62,908 nt of DNA from contig JAFGHJ010000021.1 of the NCBI GenBank assembly GCA_016930175.1, positions 1 to 62,908 on the forward strand. The letters run 5' to 3'. Made by a program: the position numbers and the translations under genes. Below are positions 26,861 through 35,422 of this stretch, in pieces (positions within the stretch are counted from its first letter, which is position 1; every line of letters begins with the position of its first letter). Under the pieces are notes generated by a model that did no database searches, was not told where the DNA came from, and worked only from the letters and a program-made list of their open reading frames with translations. The stretch comes from Caldifarciminota bacterium (GTDB taxonomy: Bacteria; Hydrothermota; UBA3072).

Positions 26861-28831
26861 ATGAAAAAGAATACAACATTAATTTTACTCGGTTTTGCGA
26901 TCGTAATTATTCTATTTGTGTTGATGGAATTCCGTCCCCAAATTTATATGCCCCTTGAGAGATTTCTTTATGACAGGAGAGAATTCTTTGAAATAGATCT
27001 TAGTAGGGAAAGAAAAGAAATAAATATCGTAGATATTGATGAAAAAAGTGTTGAAGAGCTAGGCAGATATCACGACTGGCCAAGATATTACTTTGGGAGA
27101 GCAATAAATGTTATTTCCGCACAGAGACCTTACGTGATTGGGCTGGACGTAATATTTTCAGTACCAGATTCTTTAAACGATTTTGCGGAAGCACTATATA
27201 TGCATCGTTTAAAAGATGAGTTCAAATCACTATTTTCGTCCGATGATTCTGTAGAGACAGAAGAAAAACTCAAAGCCTTTCTTTCCTTTTTTTCCTTTGA
27301 TTCATACGTTGCGCAATCGCTAAACAATGCAGGAAAGGTAGTTCTTGCTTCCTACTTGAATACAGACAGTACCAGAAAACCTCTGAGTGATTTGAGTGAA
27401 TATTACCTTGATAGAGTTAAAACCCCTATGAATCAGGAACTCTCTTTTGATGGAATAACTGCTCCCATTCCGGAATATTTAGAAGCTGGTGCCAGTATAG
27501 GATTGGTTAACGATGTTTTCGACCCTGACGGGATAAGAAGAAAAGATCCTCTGTTTTTTAATTACAAAGGTAGTACACTACCCTCTTTTTCTCTTGCGGT
27601 AGCCATGAAAGCAGTAAAAGATTGGGATTTTAGGGATGGGAAATTGCAAATTCTGGGCAGAGAAATTCCTCTTGAGGACAATGTTTATTTAAGAATAAAA
27701 TATCAGGGGGATGCAAAGACATTCCAATATGTTTCGTTCGTAGATGTGGTAAAGGGAAATATTCCTGATACTTTGTTTACAAAAAAAATAGTTTTATTCG
27801 GTTCTTCTCTTCCTGAGTTATACGATTATTCTCAAACCCCCTTTGGCGCTAAATTGCCGGGAGTAGAATGTCATGCTAACGTCATACATAATCTTTTATT
27901 TTCCAACCCCATAACTACTCCCCCTAAGTATATAGTAATTATGATATCAATCTTCTTGATTTTCCTTACATTGTTATTGGCAAACAAAACAGCTCCTTAC
28001 GTTTCACCCATAATTACTTTTATAATTATAATTGGATATCTGTTGTTTACAATTGTAATGTACATGAGTTATTTCGTTTCATACGAGATGTCTAGGCCGG
28101 TAATTGGCATTATGTTTGCCTTTTTTGCCGGACTGTCTTCCCGAATTTATTTTGGGGAAGAAGAGAAAAAATGGATCAAAGACTTGTTTTCAAGATATGT
28201 TTCAGAGGAAGTAGTGAAACAAATAATGGATTCTCCTCATTTAAGTCTTGAAGGTAAACGCCAGGATATTAGTGTCTTATTTTGCGATATCAGAGACTTT
28301 ACTCCGAGAGCTGAAAAAGAAGATCCGGAAAATATTGTAGCAATTCTCAACGCTTACTTTGAAGAAATGTCAGACATAATTTTCCAATTTGGTGGTATGG
28401 TAGATAAGTACCTTGGGGATGGAATCATGGCACTTTTTGGGGCGCCAATAAACCAACCAGGACATGCTGACAGAGCAGTTTCCTGTGCTATTGAAATGCA
28501 GAATCGTGTTCATTATTTAAACCAAAAGGAAATACTAAGAGGAAAACCCCATCTGGAGATCGGAATCGGTATAAGCTCTGGTGAAACGGTTATTGGTAAT
28601 GTGGGGTCTACAAACAGAATTGAATACACTGCTATAGGAGATCCGGTAAATACGTCTGCACGTATCGAACCTCTTAACAAAGAATATAAAACAAAAATAT
28701 TAATATCGGAAAGCACAAAAAATAAGCTTCAGGGAACTTATAAAATCCATTTTGTCGGGAAGATACAGCTTAAAGGTAAAAGTGAAACAACTGGTATATA
28801 TGCAATTACGTCCGATTTATCCTTATGGTAG
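26861..28831 (+). CDS. CHASE2-domain adenylate/guanylate cyclase
   Basis: The 656-aa protein has an N-terminal membrane helix (6-22), an extracytoplasmic CHASE2 sensor (about 25-345, with INIVDIDEKSVEELG), three membrane helices (about 350-430) and a C-terminal class III cyclase. Both metal aspartates are present (FCDIRDFT near 475 and YLGDGIMALFG near 520). IEYTAIGDPVNTSARIE keeps the substrate Asp and the catalytic Asn and Arg, so it should make cAMP (or cGMP). No ribosome-binding site is seen; see the promoter entry. The FecR-domain gene downstream commonly accompanies CHASE2 cyclases, suggesting a joint envelope-signalling unit. Confidence 0.92.
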   Translation: MKKNTTLILLGFAIVIILFVLMEFRPQIYMPLERFLYDRREFFEIDLSRERKEINIVDIDEKSVEELGRYHDWPRYYFGRAINVISAQRPYVIGLDVIFSVPDSLNDFAEALYMHRLKDEFKSLFSSDDSVETEEKLKAFLSFFSFDSYVAQSLNNAGKVVLASYLNTDSTRKPLSDLSEYYLDRVKTPMNQELSFDGITAPIPEYLEAGASIGLVNDVFDPDGIRRKDPLFFNYKGSTLPSFSLAVAMKAVKDWDFRDGKLQILGREIPLEDNVYLRIKYQGDAKTFQYVSFVDVVKGNIPDTLFTKKIVLFGSSLPELYDYSQTPFGAKLPGVECHANVIHNLLFSNPITTPPKYIVIMISIFLIFLTLLLANKTAPYVSPIITFIIIIGYLLFTIVMYMSYFVSYEMSRPVIGIMFAFFAGLSSRIYFGEEEKKWIKDLFSRYVSEEVVKQIMDSPHLSLEGKRQDISVLFCDIRDFTPRAEKEDPENIVAILNAYFEEMSDIIFQFGGMVDKYLGDGIMALFGAPINQPGHADRAVSCAIEMQNRVHYLNQKEILRGKPHLEIGIGISSGETVIGNVGSTNRIEYTAIGDPVNTSARIEPLNKEYKTKILISESTKNKLQGTYKIHFVGKIQLKGKSETTGIYAITSDLSLW

Positions 28832-29134
28832 ACATAATTAAACCACAGATTACACAGATTAACGCAAGATTCTTTTATTTACTTTTTAAACCACGAAACA
28901 CACTAAACCCCACTACCCTTAATTTTTTTTCAAAAAAACACACGAAAAATAAGGGTACCATTCAACACAATGTTGTTAATTTTGTCATTGCGAGTTTGGC
29001 TGCTTGCCTGGCTTGCGCGAAGCAATCTCAATAACTATACTGAGATTATGACAAATCTTCAGGTTTTCGATGGGAAAAAAATATTTACGGAACTTATTAT
29101 TTGATAGTTTATCTAAAATAAAAAAGGAGAAGTT
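28832..29134. repeat. Intergenic region: word repeats and TCATTGCGAG-type hairpin element
   Basis: AAACCACAGATTACACAGAT (28840) and AAACCACGAAACACACTAAA (28888) belong to the dispersed ACCAC repeat. At 28983-29053 a separate element opens with TGTCATTGCGAG, contains GCGCGAAGCAATCTCA and closes with TGAGATTATGACA; TGTCAT/ATGACA and AATCTCA/TGAGATT pair. Elements beginning TCATTGCGAG and containing GAAGCAATCTC recur in many unrelated genomes, from general knowledge. No gene is seen. Confidence 0.6.
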
Positions 29135-30319
29135 ATGTTGTATTTAATTTTGGGAACGATTTTAAATTTTTATACAAATGATGTAGTGATTAAAAGAGCC
29201 GATAGTACAATTGTACCTACAATAGGTATGGTAATATTGGATAATGATACGATAATAGCAAACGATAGTTCTCAGGCGGAAATACTTTATCCCGACAGCA
29301 GCACTCTCTACTTAGACGAGAACTCACGAATTGTTGCCTCGGGTGTAGAAGAGAGATCTGTTTTTATTTCTGTTGGGCGAGTATGGGCTAAGATAAAAAA
29401 ATTGATGAAAGGCGAATCTTTTGAAGTAAAGAGCCCGCTCTCTATTTCCGGAGTACTTGGAACCGAATTTGAAGTCTCTTATGTTAACGATGAAACTGAA
29501 ATTAGAGTGGTGGAGGGCAAAGTTAACACGAAAGACGAACAAACAGGCAGGGAAGTAATTCTGGAAAGAGAAAAAATGGCTAAGATAAGAAGAAATCAGG
29601 AAATGGAAGTAAGAGAATTCAAATTAAAGGAATTGAAAAAGTGGCATGAATGGAAAAAAGGGCACCTGGAATTTTTGCTCAGAAAAATAGAGGAAGCTTT
29701 AAGCCAGGGAAGGCCGATGCAGGCCTCAAGATTAATTTCCCAGGGATATATTCTTGCCAGAAGATTAAATTTATATGATGAGTATGAGCATAAAATTGAA
29801 AAATTAAAGAAAGAATACGAAAATTTAAAAGAGGAACAAGGCATACTGGAAAAGAGAATTAAGGAAATCAATGTTTATTGTAACGCGGCTTCGCTGGACC
29901 TTAACAGGAAAGGACCGCAACTGATGGAATTAACAGCGAAAATAAATCGCCTGTCTATGCAGACAGCAGAATTGGAAGGTTATGTAAACAAGCAAAACGC
30001 ATTTATCGCTAAACAGCAATTGAGCTTTATTAATCGTCAAATCGATGAAATAGAGAGCCTGATAAAGAATATAAAGCCGCAAACCATATATGAATGGCAG
30101 CAAAGGTTAGATAACGATTATCAATTCCTGCGGAACGCTCTCAAAATGCCGGGTCTAGCTGCTGATAAAAGGAGTAAAGTGCAATATACATCTAAAAGAG
30201 TAGAAGAGTTAAGAGATAGAGTGCAAAGGATAAAGATTACCCTTGTAAAAGACATGAGCGCTTTCAAGAAAATAAAGCTTGATCTAGTAAAATTAAAAAT
30301 AGAGACTAATCAGAGGTAA
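29135..30319 (+). CDS. FecR-domain protein with long coiled coil
   Basis: The 394-aa product has a short hydrophobic N-terminus that may be a signal or anchor, a FecR-like beta domain (about 15-150; RVWAKIKKLMKGESFEVKSP, GVLGTEFEVSY, VVEGKV) and a heptad-rich helical C-terminal half (about 190-390). FecR domains outside iron-sensing operons are common in envelope proteins paired with CHASE2 cyclases. AAAGGAGA precedes the ATG. A weak hairpin with a T run (30356-30393) follows. Confidence 0.8.
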   Translation: MLYLILGTILNFYTNDVVIKRADSTIVPTIGMVILDNDTIIANDSSQAEILYPDSSTLYLDENSRIVASGVEERSVFISVGRVWAKIKKLMKGESFEVKSPLSISGVLGTEFEVSYVNDETEIRVVEGKVNTKDEQTGREVILEREKMAKIRRNQEMEVREFKLKELKKWHEWKKGHLEFLLRKIEEALSQGRPMQASRLISQGYILARRLNLYDEYEHKIEKLKKEYENLKEEQGILEKRIKEINVYCNAASLDLNRKGPQLMELTAKINRLSMQTAELEGYVNKQNAFIAKQQLSFINRQIDEIESLIKNIKPQTIYEWQQRLDNDYQFLRNALKMPGLAADKRSKVQYTSKRVEELRDRVQRIKITLVKDMSAFKKIKLDLVKLKIETNQR

Positions 30320-30355
30320 ACAACTTTTAGTATTTTTTAATAATATAAGAAAAGA

Positions 30356-30393
30356 AAAAATGCGCAAGTTTGATAGGCCTCACGCATTTTTTT
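30356..30393 (+). terminator. Probable terminator
   Basis: AAAAATGCG and CGCATTTTT arms enclose about 19 nt and are followed by a T run. It lies just after the FecR gene. The loop is long, so confidence is moderate. Confidence 0.5.
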
Positions 30394-30479
30394 ATTAGTT
30401 AAAACTTAACTTTTTCTTAAGTCCAATTAATATTATAATCCAGACATCAGTAAAATTAAGCCTAAAACAGGTTTTTTTC

Positions 30480-30908
30480 TCAAATTATTTCCCATTCTTC
30501 TATGTCTCCTTCAACTACCTTGAACAAAGGATGAGGTTCGAAATTTGTTTTCTTTTTTAACTCTTTATATCTTACGATGTCTCGCATTTTTAGTTTTTTG
30601 AGCAAATGATTTTTTTCATAATTTAATTGTCCGCTCTTTACATTCAATTTAAAAGGTTTGAAGTTCCATTTGATTTTGCCTTTGTTGAAATTATACCCTC
30701 TTTTAACCGATTCCTGATAGACGGTTGCCAGATATTGATTGATACTGTCAGATGGGTTCCTGGCTTTCTTGAACCGTTCAAGCTGAGGGTGATTTTTGTA
30801 TCCTTTTGTCTTTCCTTCAAGAACTTTTTTTGCCAGAAGAGTCTCTCTCCAGAGGGCGAGTAGCCCCTGGTTGTCCAGATACTTCGGATGCAGAGACCAG
30901 ATTCTCAT
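30480..30908 (-). CDS. Pyrimidine-dimer DNA glycosylase family protein
   Basis: The 142-aa product begins MRIWSLHPKYLDNQGLLALW and RETLLAKKVLEGKTKGYKNH, followed by PQLERF, the signature of the Pyr_excise (endonuclease V-like) family that excises UV-induced dimers; bacterial members are mostly uncharacterised. It ends a four-gene minus-strand cluster and starts 3 nt after the YjbQ stop. Confidence 0.85.
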   Translation of the reverse strand: MRIWSLHPKYLDNQGLLALWRETLLAKKVLEGKTKGYKNHPQLERFKKARNPSDSINQYLATVYQESVKRGYNFNKGKIKWNFKPFKLNVKSGQLNYEKNHLLKKLKMRDIVRYKELKKKTNFEPHPLFKVVEGDIEEWEII

Positions 30909-30911
30909 TTT

Positions 30912-31316
30912 TTACGCTTTTGAAACCGTTACCAGTATGTTTCTGCTGTTTCTTGGTCCGTCGAATTCGCAGAAAAAAATATTCTGCCATGTTGAGAGCC
31001 CTAATTTACCTTCGACTATAGGAATAGTTTCGCTTGGTCCGACAATACCGGCTTTTAAATGTGAATCTGCGTTTTCATCCTGGACATCATGTTTCCAGAT
31101 ACCTTGAGGGATTAATTTTCTTAATAAGTCAACGACATCCTGCTGAACACTTTCATCCCAGTTCTCCTGAATCATTATAGCAGAGGTTGCCCCTTGAGCG
31201 TAAACGTTTACAAACCCGGATTTTACCTTAGATTCATTAACGCACTCTGCCACCTGTTTGGTAATGTCGTATAATGCTTCTCTCCTATCTGTCGAAATTG
31301 TAATAACCTTCTGCAT
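30912..31316 (-). CDS. YjbQ/UPF0047 family protein
   Basis: The 134-aa product has GFVNVYAQGATSAIMIQEN, DSHLKAGIVGPSETIPI and LSTWQNIFFCEFDGPR, the conserved core of UPF0047. Family members have been linked to a side thiamin-phosphate synthase activity; the cellular role is unsettled. RBS is AAGGAAAAAGAG, weak. Confidence 0.9.
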   Translation of the reverse strand: MQKVITISTDRREALYDITKQVAECVNESKVKSGFVNVYAQGATSAIMIQENWDESVQQDVVDLLRKLIPQGIWKHDVQDENADSHLKAGIVGPSETIPIVEGKLGLSTWQNIFFCEFDGPRNSRNILVTVSKA

Positions 31317-31361
31317 CTCTTATTTCTCTTTTTCCTTGTTTCCTAACGCTTTTTTTGAATT

Positions 31362-31841
31362 TTAATCTTCTTTATCCCAGTAATGATGTACTTTTCCCTT
31401 CTTTATCCATTTCTCAAGCCCCATTGATTTTATCTCTTTTAGATTTTTAATTATAGCTTCATAGTGAAGGCCTTCCATGCCCGATTTAAGTTTTTCACAG
31501 TTTTTAAAATCGTCACACTCGTAACATGCAAAAAAACCCTTACTCTTGCAGCATTTCCTAATTTCACATTCTATATTATCGTCCGTTCTTTCCCTGCAAA
31601 TCATCGGACACCTTAGACTTGCCATAAAAACTATTTTATCAAAAATTTTATCATAGTCTTTGAGTTGTTCGGGAAAAATACATTTGGCTGACTTCTCGAA
31701 TTCATATTTCTCCAGTACTTTCTTAAACTCCCCGGCAGCATCAGCAATTACGCCGGTATGACCCAAACAATCACCGCAATAAACCCCACAATAGGCAAGT
31801 AAATCTTTTTTCATCTTCTTCACTTTAATTTTTTTAGCCAT
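31362..31841 (-). CDS. Cysteine-rich DUF3795 protein
   Basis: The 159-aa product has YCGVYCGDCLGHTG, a central CPMICRERTDDNIECEIRKC and CYECDDFKNCEKL, the pattern of DUF3795 (about a dozen cysteines, probably metal-binding). A lysine-rich N-terminus precedes it. Function unknown. It starts 14 nt after the stop of the acetyltransferase gene, so they are co-transcribed. Confidence 0.8.
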   Translation of the reverse strand: MAKKIKVKKMKKDLLAYCGVYCGDCLGHTGVIADAAGEFKKVLEKYEFEKSAKCIFPEQLKDYDKIFDKIVFMASLRCPMICRERTDDNIECEIRKCCKSKGFFACYECDDFKNCEKLKSGMEGLHYEAIIKNLKEIKSMGLEKWIKKGKVHHYWDKED

Positions 31842-31855
31842 TGAAATTCAAACTC

Positions 31856-32632
31856 CTACTTCTTAATTTTATTCATAATATTCATAAACCTTTTATTACT
31901 TATGGGATGGTCAGCAATAACTTGCCCTTCATATATAATACAGAATGTTCCGAATGGTCTAGGCGTGTTTTGTGCTTCTTTACAATTTTTCAAGTTAACT
32001 AGATTTACCTTTATGTCGAACTCTTTTTCTGCAGTTTCGACTATAGCTTTTACATTTTTTACAGAGTAAGGGCATTGGTCTGCTCTTATTATAGTCAAGC
32101 CTTTGCCATAGGAACTAAGCCTATTTTCCATTCCTTTTTTGAATTTGGGTGTTTCCGCTTTCTTATTAAATTTTTTCACTAATAGCTCAAAATCGGGCGG
32201 TGCTTTATCCGCAATCTCAAAGGAGTGCTTTAAGAAGAATTCATTTCCTGCCATAAATGGACCTTTACGGGTTACGACTGCGACTCCATACATATTCTCA
32301 TTTTTTGCGTCTTTAAAACATTCGTTTAATAACATTGAACCATATCCTTTATTCTTGTAAGCCTTTTTAAAACCTGAAAAAATACAATGGATAAACATGT
32401 AACCGTCTGCATCGACAGGTCTCCAGCAGTATTCCCCGGGGATGTATTCAATCATCCCCTGGTTTTTATCTTTGTCCGAATACAAAGTTTTTATTTTTAA
32501 ACCTTCGGTAAAACGTTTTTTTAGCCACTCAACTTTTTCCGGAAATCCGGGTGTATTTAGGTTCTTATACCCGCAAACTCCTAACTCAAGAATATTATCC
32601 GAATTTGTATCGATTATTTTTATTTCTTCCAA
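31856..32632 (-). CDS. YoaP-type GNAT acetyltransferase
   Basis: The 258-aa product has an N-terminal GNAT fold (FIHCIFSGFKKAYKNKGYGS matches the acetyl-CoA-binding motif; residues about 60-130) and a C-terminal YoaP-like domain with DQCPYSVKNVKAI and PFGTFCIIYEGQVIADHPIS, resembling a thioredoxin-like fold. Substrate unknown. Start is TTG, with GGGGGA upstream. It is the first gene of the minus-strand cluster and has its own promoter at 32671-32699. Confidence 0.8.
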   Translation of the reverse strand: MEEIKIIDTNSDNILELGVCGYKNLNTPGFPEKVEWLKKRFTEGLKIKTLYSDKDKNQGMIEYIPGEYCWRPVDADGYMFIHCIFSGFKKAYKNKGYGSMLLNECFKDAKNENMYGVAVVTRKGPFMAGNEFFLKHSFEIADKAPPDFELLVKKFNKKAETPKFKKGMENRLSSYGKGLTIIRADQCPYSVKNVKAIVETAEKEFDIKVNLVNLKNCKEAQNTPRPFGTFCIIYEGQVIADHPISNKRFMNIMNKIKK

Positions 32633-32670
32633 TTTAATTCCCCCTTTTTATGTTCTAAGTTTATCTTTTT

Positions 32671-32699
32671 ATTCTAAGCAATAATCGAAGGCATGTCAA
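32671..32699 (-). promoter_or_regulatory. Sigma70-type promoter for the YoaP-type operon
   Basis: Minus-strand TTGACA (32694-32699), 17-nt spacer, TAGAAT (32671-32676). Confidence 0.65.
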
Positions 32700-33089
32700 G
32701 CCACGTAAATGTTTTTCAAAAAATAAAAATCTTTGTGCTCTATGTGGCCTTTGTTTGAGATTGTTTTGGGATGGTTAAGTGGGTTTTAAACAGCAGAAAA
32801 TCTCTGTGTCCTCCGTGTGAGTGATTTAGTCGCAAGTCACTTGTCACTAGTCATTAGTCAAAAAAGCAAAACTATTTGTGCTATTCGTGTAATTTGTTGT
32901 TAATAAAATTGTTAGGATGTTAGAAAGTTAGGAGGTTAAAACAAAAAACATTTAGTGTATTTTGTGTGTTTCGTGGTTTAAAAAATCAACAAAAAATCTT
33001 GTGATAATATGCCTGCCCTGTAGGAAGGAACGACCGTTCAGGGTGTTCTCTGTGGTGAGAATGAGGGGAGTGGGGGGAAAGAAAATGTG

Positions 33090-33117
33090 TTGACAATATT
33101 TAATGATAAATTATAAT
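33090..33117 (+). promoter_or_regulatory. Consensus sigma70 promoter for the folB operon
   Basis: TTGACA (33090-33095), 16-nt spacer, TATAAT (33112-33117): both hexamers are perfect. The -10 box ends 7 nt before the folB ATG, so the mRNA is predicted to be leaderless. Confidence 0.8.
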
Positions 33118-33124
33118 CAAATAA

Positions 33125-33469
33125 ATGAAAAGCATAGGGCTTACAGGCGTAATTGTAAATAAAGTTTGCGGATTTGGTAAAGAAAGAGAAAAACCTCAAA
33201 AAATCTATATTGATGTCTCTCTCGAAACCGATTTCAAAGCTGTCGCGGAAGAAGATGACCCTTCCGCGGGAATCGATTTCAGGACTATTTATACTTTAAT
33301 AAGAAAAGGTTTGGAAGGTGAAATATACACTCTTGAAAAAGCGGCACTTTCGATCTTGAGACAATTAAAAGGTCTTGATAATGTCGGCAAAGTCGAAATC
33401 ACGGTTAAAAAAATTAATCCTACGTTTCAAGGTGAGGTAAAAAATTCCTGGGTTACAATTGAAGAATAA
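33125..33469 (+). CDS. folB: Dihydroneopterin aldolase
   Basis: FolB cleaves dihydroneopterin to 6-hydroxymethyl-dihydropterin in folate synthesis. The 114-aa product has IGLTGVIVNKVCGFGKERE, IDFRTIYTLIRKGLEGEIYT and the TLEKAALSIL segment of the family. It has no ribosome-binding site and starts 7 nt below a consensus promoter. folK follows 4 nt after its stop. Confidence 0.92.
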   Translation: MKSIGLTGVIVNKVCGFGKEREKPQKIYIDVSLETDFKAVAEEDDPSAGIDFRTIYTLIRKGLEGEIYTLEKAALSILRQLKGLDNVGKVEITVKKINPTFQGEVKNSWVTIEE

Positions 33470-33473
33470 TAAA

Positions 33474-33971
33474 ATGATTGAAGCATATCTTTCTCTTGGT
33501 TCAAACATGGGTGATAAAAAAAAGAATCTAATGAAGGCATTTATAAGGCTTTCGGAACTCGGAGAAGTCAAAGGCTCTCATGTATATAGAACAGAACCAT
33601 GGGGTAGGGAAGACATCCCGGAATTTTTAAATGCCTGTGTCTACATAAAGACCAGGTTGGATATAAAGAACCTCTTTCATGCCTTAAGTTCTATTGAAGC
33701 GGAAATGGGAAGAGAAAGGAAAGAGAAATGGGAAAAGAGAATTATAGACATTGATTTACTCCTGTCAGATCAGTTAATATTTAGAAGTCCGACGCTTACA
33801 ATACCCCACTCTTATCTTCAGATAAGAAACTTCTACCTCGAACCGCTTTCGGAAATAGCAAAAGAGGAAATAGAACCAATTAGTGGAGAGAAAATTAAAA
33901 CTCTGCTGGAGAGATGTCCGGATAAAAAAAGAGTATGGAAAACTGGGAATATATTGCGATTGAGGGCGTAA
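33474..33971 (+). CDS. folK: 2-amino-4-hydroxy-6-hydroxymethyldihydropteridine diphosphokinase
   Basis: HPPK transfers pyrophosphate to the folB product. The 165-aa protein has AYLSLGSNMGDKKKNL, YRTEPWGREDIPEFLNACV and the signature RIIDIDLLL with IPHSYL. I took the ATG at 33474, which begins MIEAYLSLGS; a TTG at 33459 overlaps folB. It overlaps the next gene by 37 nt. Confidence 0.95.
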   Translation: MIEAYLSLGSNMGDKKKNLMKAFIRLSELGEVKGSHVYRTEPWGREDIPEFLNACVYIKTRLDIKNLFHALSSIEAEMGRERKEKWEKRIIDIDLLLSDQLIFRSPTLTIPHSYLQIRNFYLEPLSEIAKEEIEPISGEKIKTLLERCPDKKRVWKTGNILRLRA

Positions 33972-34567
33972 TAGGTGTAGGAAAAACGACGCTGACAAAG
34001 TTCCTTTCCCAAGAGTACAAAGCAAAGGCAATACTCGAAGACATTGATGGAAATCCCTTTCTTCCTCAATTTTACGAGGATCCGGAAAGGTACGCTTTCC
34101 CTACGCAGATTTTTTTTCTTCTTTCCCGCTACAACGAACTTAGAAATTTAACGAATAGAGAACTTTTTACCAGAAAGATCATTTCCGATTATACTTTTGA
34201 TAAGGATAAGATATTCGCCTTCATAAATCTTGAGAAGAGAGAGAAAAGTCTATATGAGAAAATTTACAATCTTCTTGATAAAGATATCATAAAACCGAAT
34301 CTTGTAATATACCTTCAGGCGAGTCTTGATACTTTGATGGAAAGAATAAGAGGCAGAGGAAGAAGTTATGAGAGGAGAATAAAAGAGGATTATATTAAAC
34401 TCCTTATTCGTTCATACGATGAATATTTCTTTCATTTCCAGAAAAGCCCTGTATTGATTTTAAATTCCAATGAATTTGATTTCTTAAATGAACCCTCACA
34501 TCTTAATTTACTGAAAGAAGAAATCGCCTCGATAAAGACCGGAATAAACTATTTATCTATAGCCTGA
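33935..34567 (+). CDS. Deoxynucleoside kinase
   Basis: The 210-aa product has a P-loop (IEGVIGVGKTT), the DRY-like region (IISDYTFDKDKIFA) and the LID arginines (ERIRGRGRSYERRI) of the dNK/dGK family, which phosphorylates deoxynucleosides for salvage. Residues MERI-x-x-RGR support the assignment; specificity (dA, dG or dC) cannot be read. It is flanked by folK and panC with overlapping ends, a recurrent arrangement in bacteria. Confidence 0.9.
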   Translation: MENWEYIAIEGVIGVGKTTLTKFLSQEYKAKAILEDIDGNPFLPQFYEDPERYAFPTQIFFLLSRYNELRNLTNRELFTRKIISDYTFDKDKIFAFINLEKREKSLYEKIYNLLDKDIIKPNLVIYLQASLDTLMERIRGRGRSYERRIKEDYIKLLIRSYDEYFFHFQKSPVLILNSNEFDFLNEPSHLNLLKEEIASIKTGINYLSIA

Positions 34568-35412
34568 TGAAAATTTTCAGAACAATAGAAGAACAACAGA
34601 ATTATTCTAAAAACGAGAAGTGCGAGAACATTAAAATAGCTTTAGTGCCCACAATGGGATTTCTACACGAAGGTCATTTAAGCCTTATAGATAAAGCAAA
34701 AGAACATGCGGATAAAATAATCGTGTCAATTTTTGTTAACCCGACTCAATTTGGAGAAGGAGAGGATTACAAGGATTATCCAAGAGACGAAAGGAAAGAT
34801 TTGGAAGTCCTTAGAGAAAAAAATGTTGATGCGGTTTTTATACCCGAAGTATCTGAAATGTACCCTGAGGGTTTTAGAACTTTTTGTGAGGTCGGTGAGC
34901 TTTCGAATAAATACTGCGGAGAAAGCAGGCCGGCGCATTTTCGAGGAGTGACTACCGTGGTTTTGAAGTTGTTCAATATAACAAAACCGGATATCGCCGT
35001 TTTCGGAGAAAAAGATTATCAACAGTATATAATAATAAAAAAAATGACTGAGGATCTGAATTTGCCGATAGAAATTATCCCCTCCCCGATTATAAGAGAA
35101 GGAGACGGTCTGGCTCTTAGCTCGAGAAATATTTACCTGGAAAAGGAAGAAAGGATAGAAGCTACTGTTATTTATGAATCTCTGGTTATGGCGAGAAAAA
35201 TGATTGATGAAGGGGAATACGAAGTAAATTTATTAAAGGGAAAAATGAATGAATTGATAAAATCGAAAAAGCATGCGCGTATAGACTACATTGAATTTGT
35301 TGATTCCCGGACTCTGGAAAAAGTTGAAAAAGTAGAAAACCCGACCAGAATTCTGGTGGGGGTATGGATCGGTAAGGCTAGACTAATTGATAATATGGAA
35401 ATAAAACCATAG
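34567..35412 (+). CDS. panC: Pantothenate synthetase
   Basis: PanC joins pantoate and beta-alanine using ATP. The 281-aa product has VPTMGFLHEGHLSLIDKAK (HIGH-like), VSIFVNPTQFGEGEDYKDYP, FGEKDYQQYIIIKKM and EGDGLALSSRNIYL (KMSKS-like). All are intact. Its ATG overlaps the stop of the kinase gene. Other pantothenate genes are not in the window. Confidence 0.97.
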   Translation: MKIFRTIEEQQNYSKNEKCENIKIALVPTMGFLHEGHLSLIDKAKEHADKIIVSIFVNPTQFGEGEDYKDYPRDERKDLEVLREKNVDAVFIPEVSEMYPEGFRTFCEVGELSNKYCGESRPAHFRGVTTVVLKLFNITKPDIAVFGEKDYQQYIIIKKMTEDLNLPIEIIPSPIIREGDGLALSSRNIYLEKEERIEATVIYESLVMARKMIDEGEYEVNLLKGKMNELIKSKKHARIDYIEFVDSRTLEKVEKVENPTRILVGVWIGKARLIDNMEIKP

Positions 35413-35422
35413 CGGTGAGGTT

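Larger units (their letters stand above)
32633..33124. repeat. Intergenic region packed with four kinds of word repeat
   Basis: Besides two promoters it holds reverse-oriented ACCAC-type words (GTGCTCTATGTGG near 32740, CTCTGTGTCCTCCGTGTGA near 32802, GTGTATTTTGTGTGTTTCGT near 32955). AGTCACTTGTCACTAGTCAT (near 32846) and GTTAGGATGTTAGAAAGTTA (near 32919) are other word families. CCCTG-CAGGG and GAAC-GTTC arms around 33016-33043 could form a small hairpin. No gene is seen. Confidence 0.6.
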
